Source: Gigaspora rosea
Lineage: Eukaryota; Glomeromycota; Glomeromycetes; Diversisporales; Gigasporaceae
Length of the DNA stretch: 64,000 bases
Assembly (NCBI GenBank): GCA_003550325.1
Contig: QKWP01001241.1
Span: forward strand, 58,559-122,558
Direction of reading: 5' to 3'
Shown here piece after piece: positions 45,119 to 55,988 of this stretch. The position numbers were made by a program, and so were the translations under genes. Position 1 is the first letter of the stretch. Each line of letters opens with the position of its first letter. A model generated the notes under the pieces. That model was given only the letters and a program-made list of their open reading frames with translations. It ran no database searches and was not told the DNA's origin.

Positions 45119-47296
45119 TAGGGTTCTGAAGTTTGATCCAGTTTAATTTGAGTTTGATCAAACCCCAAACTCAAACTATAAATTTTATAAAGTTTGAGAT
45201 CAAACCCAAATTCAAATAAAAAATACTCAAATTTAAACCAAACCCAATACTATACTAAGTTTGATTTGAGTTTGATTTGAAGTTTAAAACTAGTTTGAGT
45301 TTGAATAACATAACAGATAAATATATTTTTATATTTTAATAATCTACCTGTTAACTGGAGAGTAATCATAGGCGAAATGTGGCATGCTTCCATTTAATAC
45401 TCTTTTTCTTACTAAGTTAATGATGCTTGTCGACTAATTAAAAGTTGTAGAGCTTGTCAAGATGCATTCAATAGTTGTTAGATCATCCTAATTGGCCTAG
45501 TGGATGGTGAGATATCGTCAAAAAATGATTGGCTAACTATATAAAAAGGATATTGCTATTCGCACTATAGTTTTTGCTATTTGCACTATAACTTTTTCTA
45601 TTTGCACTATGGTAATATATGTTGCACCAATAAAAACTCCTCTTTTTTTGTAAATTAACACTATATAAAAAGGATTTTTCGCAATTTTGTGTAACCTTGG
45701 CTATTTTCATGTTGCACCAATAAAAACTCACCTTTTTTGTAGATTAACAGTTATGACGCCACTACTATTGTATAACGTTATACAAATCTTAATTTGGTAA
45801 TCTAATCTAGTAGGCCTGCTAATCTAATTTATAATGCAGGCCAACCTTAACTCTAATTTCATAATGCGGGCCAACCCTTACCTAATTTTTTAAGGCCTTA
45901 ACATAATGTGGGCCAGAGTTTTGCAATTTTGTGTAACTTTGGGCTATTTTCATGTTGCACCATTAAAACTCGCCTTTTTTTATAGATTAATAGTTACGAC
46001 GCCACTAATGTTATATAATATTATACAAGTTTTATTGTGGTAACCTAATCTAGTATGCCTGCTAATATAATTTATAATGCAGACCAACCCTAACCCTGAT
46101 TTCATAATGCAGCCAACCCTTACCCTAATTTTTTAAGGCCTTAACATAATTCGGGCCAGAGTTTAACAATTTTTTGTAACCTTGGGCTATTTTTATGTTG
46201 CACCAATAAAAGTTGCTTTTTTTGTAGATTAACAACATATAGGGGTGCAGAATAATAATTTTGCAATTTTTGTGTAACCTTAGACCGTTTTAATGCTGCA
46301 CCAATAAAAACTTACCTTTTTTGTAGATTAACAATATATAGATAAGATTTTTTAAATATTTGTGTAACTATACCATGGTGCAAATAGAAAAAGTTGATTA
46401 ATGATCTAATATTACACAAAACCATGGTGCAAATTGCAAAAACCATGGTGTGAATAGCAATACCCTATAAAAATCTATGACCAAGAGATTATATATGAAA
46501 ATCACTATAGGCGAAGTGTGGCATGTTTCCATCTAAAATTTTTTCTTATTAAGTTAACAATATATGCCTACTAATTGAAAGTTGTAGAGCTCATCAAAAC
46601 ACATCTAATGGTGGTTAGAATATCCAAATCGGCCCAGTGAATGGCAAGACATCGTTGAAAAATTATTGTTTGACTATATAAAATCTCTTATATAAATAAT
46701 GTTTGTTTGCACAGAGAATTTATATAGTCAGCCAATCATTTTTCAATGACTGTTAGATGTGTCTCAACAAGCTCGACAACTTTCAATTAGTGGGCATATA
46801 TCATTAACTTAGTAAGAAAAAATGTTTTAGATAGAAGCATGCCTAAAGTGATTTTCATATATAATCTCTGTCACAGATTTTTATATAGTCAGCCAATTGT
46901 TTTCAATGATATCTTGCCATGGCCAATTTGGATGATCTAACCACCATTAGATGCATTTCGACGAGCTCTACAACTTTCAATTAGTGAACATGTATTGTTA
47001 ACTTAGTAAGAAAAAAATTGTAGATAGAAGCACGCCACATTTTGTCTAGGATCACTCTCTAGTTGACAGACGGATTATTAATTAAAATATAAAAATATAT
47101 TTATATCATTTAAACTCAAACTAGTTTGCAAACTTCAAACTCAAATTCAAACCAAACTCAAATTTAACTAAAAAGTTTGCTTCAAATCAAACTCAAATAT
47201 TTTTTTAATCATAATTTGGGTTTGAGTTTAATTACAAATCAAATCAAACCCAAATCTGATCTAAAGTTTATTTGATCTGGGTTTGTAGGAACTCTA
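45119..47296. mobile_element. 2.2-kb hAT-like palindromic element with a nested insertion
   Basis: It starts TAGGGTTCTGAAG and ends GTAGGAACTCTA, with a perfect 8-bp duplication TAATATAG (45111-45118 and 47297-47304). Outer ~200 bp on each side consists of CAAACTC/GAGTTTG motifs. Further in, a ~190-bp module (GGCGAAATGTGGCATGC.. AAGTTGTAGAGCT.. GCCTAGTGGATGG) occurs four times, twice forward (45355, 46497) and twice reversed (to 46870 and 47065). A separate element is nested at 45548-46465. No transposase is encoded. Confidence 0.88.
45548..46465. mobile_element. 918-bp nested element with internal direct repeats
   Basis: The ends GGATATTGCTATTCGCACTA and GGGTATTGCTATTCACACCA are inverted repeats, and a perfect 8-bp duplication TATAAAAA lies at 45540-45547 and 46466-46473. 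Subterminal zones repeat TTTGCACTATGGT in both orientations. The core has four imperfect direct copies of a unit with TTGTGTAACCTTGG, CATGTTGCACCAATAAAA and TTTTTTGTAGATTAACA near 45680, 45920, 46170 and 46265. Two of these are separated by ~240 bp that is itself repeated. Non-coding. Confidence 0.88.
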
Positions 47297-47304
47297 TAAT
47301 ATAG

Positions 47305-48185
47305 CCCCTCTATTCTATTAATAATATTATTACTCAATATATAATGTTCTAATTTTTGCTATCTTATTGCATAGTAACAATCCTGTGTCAATAAGTAAAA
47401 AAAGCACTGGTTGTTATATAAGACTCACGCAATAAGAGAAATTGTGGCATGCTTTATTAGCAAGTCTATAGGTACTCTTAAATTTGAATTTTTAATAGTA
47501 TTTATAAGAGAGATTGAATAATCTTTAATTAATAGATTTGAACCACTATGAATTCTAAGTATAAGTATAAAAGTCAATTATAATTAGACATAAATTACTT
47601 ATTAGTCATAGAATTCCTCTTCGAATATTCAAAGCAGTTTTTTTTTTGTTATTAAAAAAAAATCCTATGCAAAATATTTTCTGTATATAAATTTGTAATT
47701 AAAAAAAGTGAATTAATGTTGCAGCTAATGCTGAAATTTTATTCTACTTTGATATAAAATTTTAAAATTGTTTTGTGATAATTTTTTCATTTTTGTCTTA
47801 TAGGGTTAGGGAGTAGATTTGATATTTAAAGCATATTTGTGGATTTTAGTAGTTTCAAATTGAAATTGCAAATTTTAGCATTAGCCGTTTTTAGCATTAA
47901 CTGCGACAATTAATTATTTAATAAAGTTTATCTAAAAATATTAAAATCCTTGAGTAGTATAATTTTTGATTTTTGAATAAAATATTTTGCCATTTTTCAA
48001 GTAATCTTTGTAGCCATTTTTTATACTTTACAAAAATTATATTTTAAAAAACAAAAATTTTCAAAATTTTGAAACTTAGTTAGCTCGACAAATATTGGTA
48101 CTTTATAAAGACACAGACATCTTTCATATAGGTCATAACTGGATTTTGGCCAATTTTGGCCCAATTTGCTAAAAACGATAAAATA
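47305..48185. other. AT-rich stretch, nothing recognised
   Basis: No gene, inverted repeat or retroelement motif was seen. Confidence 0.5.
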
Positions 48186-48496
48186 TATGGGGCCATTGCA
48201 GTAGAAAGGGCCGAAACTCAGAAATATATAATTTTGGAAAAATCATGTTTATTTTTTCAGACTGATCCGGGTCAATCAAAAATTATGCGATTTGATTGGT
48301 TGATCATATCGGATAATCTCGTGACATACAAGTTTTCTAAAAACTTTTTTTTAAAATATCTTGATTTTTATTATGCAAACCAATTTCCATTTGTAATTGA
48401 AAAGTATAGCCTATCTCAAGATTAATCCGAATCTTGAAAGAACTCAAATTTGATTGTTAGGGGAGTTTGGGCCCTTTCTACTGCAACAGCCCCATA
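48186..48496. mobile_element. 311-bp MITE, TATGGGGC ends
   Basis: TATGGGGCCATTGCAGTAGA and its complement at the right end, TATGGGGCTGTTGCAGTAGA, pair over ~37 bp through AAAGGGCC. An 89-codon frame at 48156-48425 reads through the left terminus and is therefore not a gene. No clean duplication was identified. Confidence 0.65.
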
Positions 48497-49092
48497 TTTG
48501 TTTAAATAGCTTTTGATCAGAATTGAATGATCTTTTTTTTTTTGTTAGATACACCTTACTGAGTGCTTCATTTTTAAAAAAAGTTTGTTCAAATTGGTTC
48601 ACTATATGCCAAGATAATTGGCAAAAACTGTTTTTTGCTTCTCAAATTTCAGGTGTTTTTGCTGAAAAAACCAGTATGACCTCTATACTAGATGTCTGGG
48701 GTCCCACTCTATAGATTGTTAGAATAAAAAAAGTTGTAAAAATTCATATAATAGTATAGTAGAGTTCAATATTAAAAATCTAAATAATAAGCTTTGCTCT
48801 GCCAATTCTTCTAATAAATATAGCTACTAGTCATTAATAGTACCTGTTATGTAATAAAGAGCTCTAATTTTCTTATGATTTATTATAAGATTTATAACAT
48901 AAAAATTAATTTTCCAAAGATCTTTTTTTTTGTCAATTTTATCCCTTTTTGCAGCACCTAGCCCATATATATACACGTATATGACCAATAACTAATTAAA
49001 AAACTTTTTATAGCTATATCTATTAGAAAAATATCAAAGTTCAAATATGGGTTACAATTTAAGGTAACTAGAGCAATAACTATAATCAAGAT
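48497..49092. other. AT-rich stretch, nothing recognised
   Basis: One short plus frame (48523-48714) lacks any recognisable feature. Homopolymer runs are frequent. Confidence 0.45.
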
Positions 49093-49312
49093 TAGTGTTT
49101 GGACCCATTCAACCAGAGTGACCCGTCAGGCTGATCTGGGAGACTGATGGGTATTTCTAGCCAATTGCTAATATTTTGATTATATTGAGTAAAATAGGAT
49201 GTGTTAACCTATTTTATCCTATGTAAACAAACATTAGTGATTGGCTGGAAATGCCTGTCAGTCTACTCAGATCAGCCTGATGGTCATCTGGTTTGAATGG
49301 ATCCAAACACTA
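49093..49312. mobile_element. 220-bp hAT-like MITE, TAGTGTTTGGAC ends
   Basis: Arms of ~85 bp start TAGTGTTTGGACCCATTCAA and TAGTGTTTGGATCCATTCAA and share GTCAGGCTGATCT. The flanks ATCAAGAT (49085-49092) and GTCAAGAT (49313-49320) are an 8-bp duplication with one mismatch. Non-coding. Confidence 0.85.
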
Positions 49313-49422
49313 GTCAAGATACCTATATAACAGTCAGTCGACTATATGATCAAAACATTTAATTACCAAATATCCCACTTTCTCAAGAAGAAAATACAAT
49401 AATTGTCCAATTAGACCCAACC

Positions 49423-49836
49423 AATATTGGAAATCATATGTTCACAGTGTTTACAGTGAACATAAATTTTTTTAAAAAATCAATGTTTTTACATTTTATG
49501 TTCACATAGTATGAATATAAAAAATCAAAAATTTATATTTTATGTTCATATAGTATGAATATAAATTTTAATTTTTATAATTTCTTATTATAATTTATCA
49601 ATATAAAGATTATATTTACTATGTATTTCAAAAATAAACTATATTTTTTAAACAATTTTGAATACAAAAAATCTGTGAGTAGCTTATTTTTTGATATAAT
49701 CAACTTTTGGCAATTGCAAATAGCTATTATATTATAAAGTCTAAATTCTACTATGTGAACATATTTATTTTAATATGAACATTATAAAAAAATTATATTT
49801 ACAAAAATTATAAAATTTTTTTGAATTTCCAATACT
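49423..49836. mobile_element. 414-bp MITE, AGTGTTGGAAAT family (copy 2)
   Basis: It resembles the 35501-35940 element along its length but inverted. The flanks GACCCAACC (49414-49422) and GAACCAACT (49837-49845) match at 7 of 9. Ends read AATATTGGAAATC and AGTATTGGAAATT. Confidence 0.75.
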
Positions 49837-49849
49837 GAACCAACTAGTT

Positions 49850-52520
49850 CAATATAAAAACCTTGTTCATTAGATTATCTAATACAGTATCACTAAGCTG
49901 AGCATTTATTCAATACATCAAGAATTGAGTAACAAAAGAATTTTGATTCAATTTTAAGAATAAAAGAACAACTCAATACAGAACAATCTAAAATTAATAA
50001 ACATAAAACTGAAAGCTCTAATGAAATATATTGAAAGCAAAGTAGCATTAGGACAAATTATAGCCCTTTTACTTTGGACAACCCCATGCTCAATATTTCA
50101 GATCAAACCAAGCAGTTAATAAAGAAAAAAGGCCCAAACTCTAAGGTCTACATAATAATTTCTCACCTATCAGCCCTATTTGGCAAAAGTATAAATAATA
50201 GTATTGAATTTACAGAATTTGCAATTAAATATGAAAATCTAAACTATGTGATTTGATGGATAATTGAATATGAGCATAGCTACTAGTTGTCTAAAATTGC
50301 CAAAACATATATATATATTACCAGTTCATCTAGTGATCCAAATACTGAAAGAGCTATAGTATAAGAGAAAAGTTTATTTTGATAAAGTACTCCCTTTCAA
50401 AAATAGAGCATTAGAGATCATTTTTTGCTGTTTCACAGACCTCTCACTTGGATAGCAGTATGATATGGAATAAGATTGATAATTTATTATATCAACAATT
50501 TTCTAATTATATCCAAAGTAGTACATTACAAGAACTTCAACAATTCTTCAACATATTAGAAACGTTAAATATCCTTTACAAACTATCTAAGCTAGAAGAC
50601 CATTAACCAAACTACTATTTTTGGTATTCAAATTAATGCAGATACATTCTTAGCATCCATACTAGAACCAAAAAAGCAAAAAATTATAGAGTTACTTACT
50701 GAATGGCATAACAAAAAATGGTGTTATAAAAAGAAAATACAATCGATAGTAGGTTCATTAATGTAGTTATGCCAAGTAATTCCAAGATAAACTGTTTGTC
50801 CAATGCTTCATTAGGAAGCTTAAGAGCTCATATAATTCAAAATTTCATATGAACATAACTGGCCAATAAAAGTGAATATAAACTGATAGCCAAAAGTTCT
50901 ACCTAAATGGTCAGAAATATACTTTATAAAAGACTGAGCCTGGTTATACTGTACCCAGATATGCAAAACTTGTACATTAACATATTGAATTTGGGTAAAA
51001 AAACAACATTTGGGCTATATTTTATAGCATTTAGCTAGTTTCAAAAAATGATATATTAGACTACAATATCCAAGTGCATGAGCTACTAACATGCTTTGTA
51101 GCAATACTTATTTATGTTCTTACTATTGTAGTTGCAGAAATAACCAATTATTTGGACTGATAACCAAGCCAATGTCGAGGTGTATTATACTAGTTTTTGT
51201 AAGAACATAACTATCAACAGCATAATAGCAGATATGTATGACCCAGATATAGAACAACTAGACTATTAAACTAAAACTTATCACAGACAATAATATCAAA
51301 GATGATGATTTACTATTATCTAGAGGTTAAATACAGTACAGAGCACAAAACCTATGAACATAATATTTACAACCTTTACTTCCTGCAAACTACACCAACC
51401 TAATAACAAAAACATCACATTTCAATTTGTAGAGCCAAACAAAGCAACTGCACTAGTAATAAAGAGAGAAAAGCAAAGTAGTATAAACAAAGATATGTTA
51501 ATCACATGGATGGACTACTATTGCACAAATAAGCAGCAGTAATATTAGGTACAGAACTCTTAAATACAAAACTATTAGAGCAGTTATAAGAAGATATGAA
51601 ATATTAGCAAGAGAGAACAAATGGACCAATGGAAGCAAAGCAATATGGCCAATTTTAAAAGAAGACCTTAACAAAATTTGCACTCCAAAGTTGCCCCTCA
51701 AACTATTATATCACATTTGTCAGCTCTAAAACACTACTATACCATGAGCTACCAAGATTGGAATAAGATATATTATGACCCATTAATAAAGCAGCTACTA
51801 AAAATAATAGAAAAAAATCATATATTTAAGCTAACAAGACAAAAAGAGCACATCATATAGGACCATCTATAATATATTAAAACACAAATAAATTATAAAA
51901 AACCTGACAACATATTGTTTTGAACAATCATATTAGTAGCATTTTATGGCTTGGCATATATAAATGAGCTCCTGCCAAATTAGACCAAAACAGAGACAAG
52001 GTGCCCACAATACAAATATTAAAATTCAATAAGCAGGGCAGAGATACAATTGTGACAATACATTTACCCAGAACTAAAATTCACAAAGTAACTAAATAGC
52101 CTACACTGATTATTAATTTAACTAAGGATGGTCTCTGTTCAATTGAAGCGCTAAAAGCATACACAATTATCAGAACAAAACCAATATATGCCCCAAAGAA
52201 AAGATACTATTTACCAGAAGCAATAAAAGACTAGCCACGAAAAGATATTTTATAGAAACTCTCAAGTTGCTTTTACCAGACTTTGATATAGTAGGATATA
52301 GCTTTTAGACAGGTGGAACTACAGAGTTTGTACTGCAAAGCATGCAGTTACTACTAATCCAGAGAATAGACAAATAGTCATCTGATGCTTTTTACAAGTA
52401 GGGCATACTAGAGTGTAAAATAGCATAACAAATACAAACATAGTGAAGATCATATAAAATTTTTACTAATTAATATTTTACTGATGATTTGCATGATCTG
52501 CAACATATTTTTGACTGCTA
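49850..52520 (+). mobile_element. Dead DIRS-like tyrosine-recombinase retrotransposon
   Basis: Domain relics on the plus strand follow the DIRS order. RT thumb/connection is at about 50620-50830 (FGIQINADTFLASILEPKKQ, IIELLTEWHNKKW, IQSIVGSLM, CQVIP). RNase H is at about 51065-51220 (QVHELL, IWTDNQANVEVYY). A tyrosine recombinase lies at about 51660-52400 (LPDFDIVGYSF, TGGTTEFVLQSMQL, SSDAFYK). An upstream frame, 50074-50256, is of unknown role. Termini could not be found. Stops are dense. Confidence 0.7.
51660..52400 (+). pseudogene. Tyrosine recombinase relic
   Basis: In DIRS-like elements this enzyme integrates a circular DNA form without target duplication. The conserved box normally reading H-S-F-R-x-G-G appears as YSF-stop-TGG, so both the histidine and the arginine are lost. 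Flanking residues (TGGTTEFVLQSM, SSDAFYK) still identify the family. An upstream helix-rich part reads DWNKIYYDPLIKQLLKIIEK. Confidence 0.65.
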
Positions 52521-52536
52521 ATAATTACTCATTACA

Positions 52537-53109
52537 GGACCCCGAAATATACATAGATAGGTCAGGTTAATTATAGGGTTATTAAAAAGAAAAGATCTGC
52601 AGAAAAAACTTCAAAAATAAGCAAAAAATTACTATAAATAGAAAAGATCTGCATAAAAAACTCAAAAATAAGCAAACTCATACCTGACCAGAGATGATGA
52701 TTTTATGTAGCAACAAACTATTAATTATGCATGCAACCAAAGTAAATTATGCGCTTTGATGCGCATACATTTTTATAATTATGCACTATTCTGCATCCAA
52801 AATTCATATTTTATGCACGATTATGCTAAGTTTTGCAGAATTTTAGTACGGACCCACATTTGGAATACTTAAGAACTTCCTCAAATTTCTTTTCTTGATC
52901 TTGCTCGTAATTTGCGTTGATTGATTTTCTATTCAGAACTTTTTGGATTGTACTTAAAGAGCTAATTATGCAAAAATTACTTAATAGCAACATACTTTAT
53001 GCAGTATTATACAGCAAATCTAACATATTATGCATTATCAATTATATTATACAAATTATGCTGTTTTATGCAAATTGCATCTGACCTATCTATATATATT
53101 TCAGAGTCC
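52537..53109. mobile_element. MITE, GGACCCC family, with a TTATGCA-rich insertion
   Basis: The left end GGACCCCGAAATATACATAG and the right end GGACTCTGAAATATATATAG pair and match the 11355 element. The first ~155 bp is a complete inverted copy of that element's body. From about 52690 to 53070 foreign TTATGCA/TGCATAA-rich sequence is inserted, with ACCTGACC and ATCTGACC at its borders. The outer flanks are degraded (6 of 10). Confidence 0.7.
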
Positions 53110-53353
53110 TCTCGTTATGATCATTATCACTACTAATATAAAATTTAAACTGAAATAACTTTTGAACTATTAAAGATATATGAGTATATTGTCATAAAAT
53201 TAATTGTATTTTAGTAATCAGTTTTCACTTTAACTTAAATGAAAAATAAAAAAGGGTTCTATTGCTTCAAAGTGAATATTAAAAAGAATCTAATAAATAT
53301 AATTTCACGTGTATCTCATGAATAGTTTAGGAGTTATTTCAATTTAAAATTTT

Positions 53354-54181
53354 ATATAGTGCCAGTGGCTTTAAACCTCTAATTACATGACTTTGTTTAT
53401 GTTTACTTAAAAGTCATGTGATATTAGTATATCAATCAAAATGCGCAGTTGGCTCTTTTTTTTTTTTTTTTTACTTTTTATTTAGATTTAGATTTATCTA
53501 GAAATAGTATTTTTAAGTTTTAAAGAGAGATTTTATTTATTTTTTTCTGTTAAATAGTGAATAATAAATAGTAAATAATAATGGCTTTAGTAAGTAGTGC
53601 ACCTGCACTGCAGTGCACCTGCACTGCAGTGCACCCCTTTTATGTTTCTTAAAATTTTACTAGGGTAACTCTTGCTGCATTTTTAACAAAAAATAATCCT
53701 CTCGCAATTCTGTACTAATAATTATTATTTATATTTGTTACTATAGAGTGCACTATGGGTGCACTGTAGTGCTGGGTGCACTGTAGTGCTGGGTGCACTG
53801 TAGTGTAGGGTGCACTGCTTACTAAAATCCAATAAAGATAATGCTTTTTCTTTTTTTTTAGGGAGCAACTTTTTTTTTTTTTGAGGCCAAATTTTTTTGA
53901 CAGCCCAAAAAGTAGTGTCACATGACTATAATGCTACATTCTGATTGGGTTAAATTAAATACATTCATATTTTTACAATTTACTAATAAATTGTCAAATT
54001 TTAAAAGCCTACTGCTCTACCAGTTTAGCTTTAAATTAAAATCTAAACCACAAGTTTTATTCTTTAGGTTATAAAGAACAAAACTTGTGGATTAGTTTTA
54101 CATTTTATAAATTTTTGAAGGAGGAGTAGTATTTTTTGTAAAGCTATTTTTTATAGAGATTTAAAGCCGCTAGCACTATAT
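53354..54181. mobile_element. 0.83-kb inverted-repeat element, ATATAGTGC ends
   Basis: ATATAGTGCCAGTGGCTTTA pairs with ATATAGTGCTAGCGGCTTTA, continuing AACCTC / AATCTC. The interior holds the GTGCAC palindrome at 53585-53827 and a hairpin around AAACCACAAGTTTTAT..AAAACTTGTGG near 54046-54092. Non-coding. Confidence 0.6.
53585..53827. repeat. GTGCACTGYAGTGC palindromic array (nested MITE)
   Basis: The ends CTTTAGTAAGTAGTGCACC and TTTTAGTAAGCAGTGCACC are inverted repeats. Inside are several 14-18-bp units CTGCACTGCAGTGCAC on the left and GGGTGCACTGTAGTGCT on the right. Every unit is itself nearly palindromic. No duplication was identified. Confidence 0.7.
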
Positions 54182-55271
54182 GTTTTTGTTATTAAACAAA
54201 ATGATCGATAAAATATTTTTATTAGTAAAATTTAATATATGATTTTCACTATGTTTGTAGATTATATGATATTTCAAACCCTAAGAGCATACCCAGTAGC
54301 GATAGCTACAATATTAAGCAAGGCATATTCAAATTAACGATTAGGACATGCATATATCTTGAACTCCCAATTGTTAAAAAATTAATAAAAAAAAAGAAAA
54401 AGGAATAAATAATAATAATAATAATAGAAGTCTGAAATAAATAATCAAAAATCACAACAAACTACATGACTATAAAAAAAAACAAAAAAAAGAAATATAT
54501 GTGTATAAAATAGAAGAGAGAGCACAGGTCTACAATAAAAACACAATGAAAATAAAAGGATTCAAGTACTATTGGCACCAGAGAATCATGGCATTTTGTT
54601 ATTTCTTTAAACTTTATATCTTGTTAGACTACTTTGTGCAGTATGAAAAACCACTGGCTAATAATATATATTACACATAATGCTGATAATAGTTATACTT
54701 GGCACAAATTATAGTTGCTATTTATGGAAGCATAGCCAGTTTTAGCTTGTATATGCTACTGCTGCATATCATCAATAAAAATTTGATTAATAAAGTACAA
54801 TATCTGCTATGATGGTCAGGTGATTCTAATAAATAAATATGTTACATGCATGCAATGATTTTTGATAAAATCTGAATTGAATTATGAATTTTTGTAACAT
54901 AAAATGATTATTACATAATTATTATATTATACAACAAAAAATTCACCAAAATCATTTTTGTATAAATTTTCAGTATATGGAAAATTGATATAGATCATTT
55001 TATGTACTGTACGTACCTATCATAGAGTTTGATTTTCTATTTAATCAAACTAGCAAATTAGAATTCTTATCAAAATCATTGAGAGAGATGCTCAAAAATG
55101 GCATATTCTTTATAGATAAATAATTAATTAGTATTATAAAAGAAAGTAAATTAATAGCTTGTAGAAAATAGATTAATAGCTTGTAGAAATAGTTTGTCAA
55201 TTTAGTTGTTTTTTTTTATAATACTTTTGGTACAAAAATTTGATTAAAAATGATCCTATAGTAATGTAATT
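54182..55271. other. AT-rich stretch without a recognisable gene
   Basis: Only short frames and A-rich blocks (54385-54510) are seen. No inverted repeat longer than ~15 bp was noticed. Confidence 0.5.
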
Positions 55272-55287
55272 AATTTCGAGTATCTTA

Positions 55288-55972
55288 TTTTTTTTTAAGT
55301 TTAGAGGCCGTGTGCTATGGCCGGGATTTTATTATGAGTTATAGTGACATAATATTTGTTACATGAATGAGGATGCAACTAGCCACACGTGCACTTTTGG
55401 TGCCTAATTTAAGTAGTCCGCCCGAAGGTTCTACACTAGCTGCCATACCTACAACCCAACTACGGAGAATTGTCTATTTAAACCCTCTGGTTCATGGTCC
55501 TCCTATTACTACCCAACGCACTACATTTAATGCAGATATTGTGGGCCACAACCCTTTTAGGTATCGATGACCTAAGGGCTTCTTTACCCTTGCACAAGAG
55601 CCTACTGGAACAAATTCCATGTCCCATACATGTACCATTGCCCGGATTTGGTAACTGAGGCTACCTGCCCTTATTAGGTTCATTCCGATTGTAGTATTCA
55701 CCTTCTCTGGTGCATACTGTAGGTCCGATTTTCACTACCTCCTAACTCGGGTCTTGCCAAATGGGTTCTTGTGGGTTTTTTCCGGTTCCCTGGATTTGCG
55801 ATGTAACACATACATCATTGCGCTCGCAGGCTCCTATTCAAGATGCTGGAACCAAGGTTACAGGTTTAGCGCCCAACCGCTCATAAGCCACAATCACCGA
55901 ACGCAGATTTAACTTCAAAACGTCGCCAGTGGGATTCGAACTGTCAACCTGCTGCTTGGGGGTGACACCTTG
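55288..55972 (-). mobile_element. 685-bp GC-rich retroposon with B-box-like head
   Basis: A perfect 16-bp duplication AATTTCGAGTATCTTA lies at 55272-55287 and 55973-55988. The poly(T) run just inside the left flank is the 3' poly(A) of a minus-strand insertion. Near the 5' end, minus-strand AGTTCGAATCC (55932-55942) matches the RNA polymerase III B box at 10 of 11 positions; no convincing A box was found. The body is much GC-richer than the neighbourhood and encodes nothing recognisable. SINE-like behaviour is supported by the duplication and tail; tRNA ancestry is only suggested. Confidence 0.8.
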
Positions 55973-55988
55973 AATTTCGAGTATCTTA

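Noticed and set aside
45660..46330. CRISPR-like array
   Set aside because: The repeats are long, imperfect and unevenly spaced inside a MITE of a eukaryotic genome.
45348..47069. A further nesting level starting CTGTTAACTGGAGAG
   Set aside because: Pairing continues outward without a break into the CAAACTC arms and no duplication exists, so this is more simply part of the same element.
48156..48425. 89-codon plus-strand frame
   Set aside because: It starts outside and runs through the inverted terminus of a MITE, so it cannot be an old gene.
55367..55701. Frames on both strands in a GC-rich block
   Set aside because: They lie within the retroposon body, overlap on both strands and resemble nothing known; GC richness lowers stop frequency.
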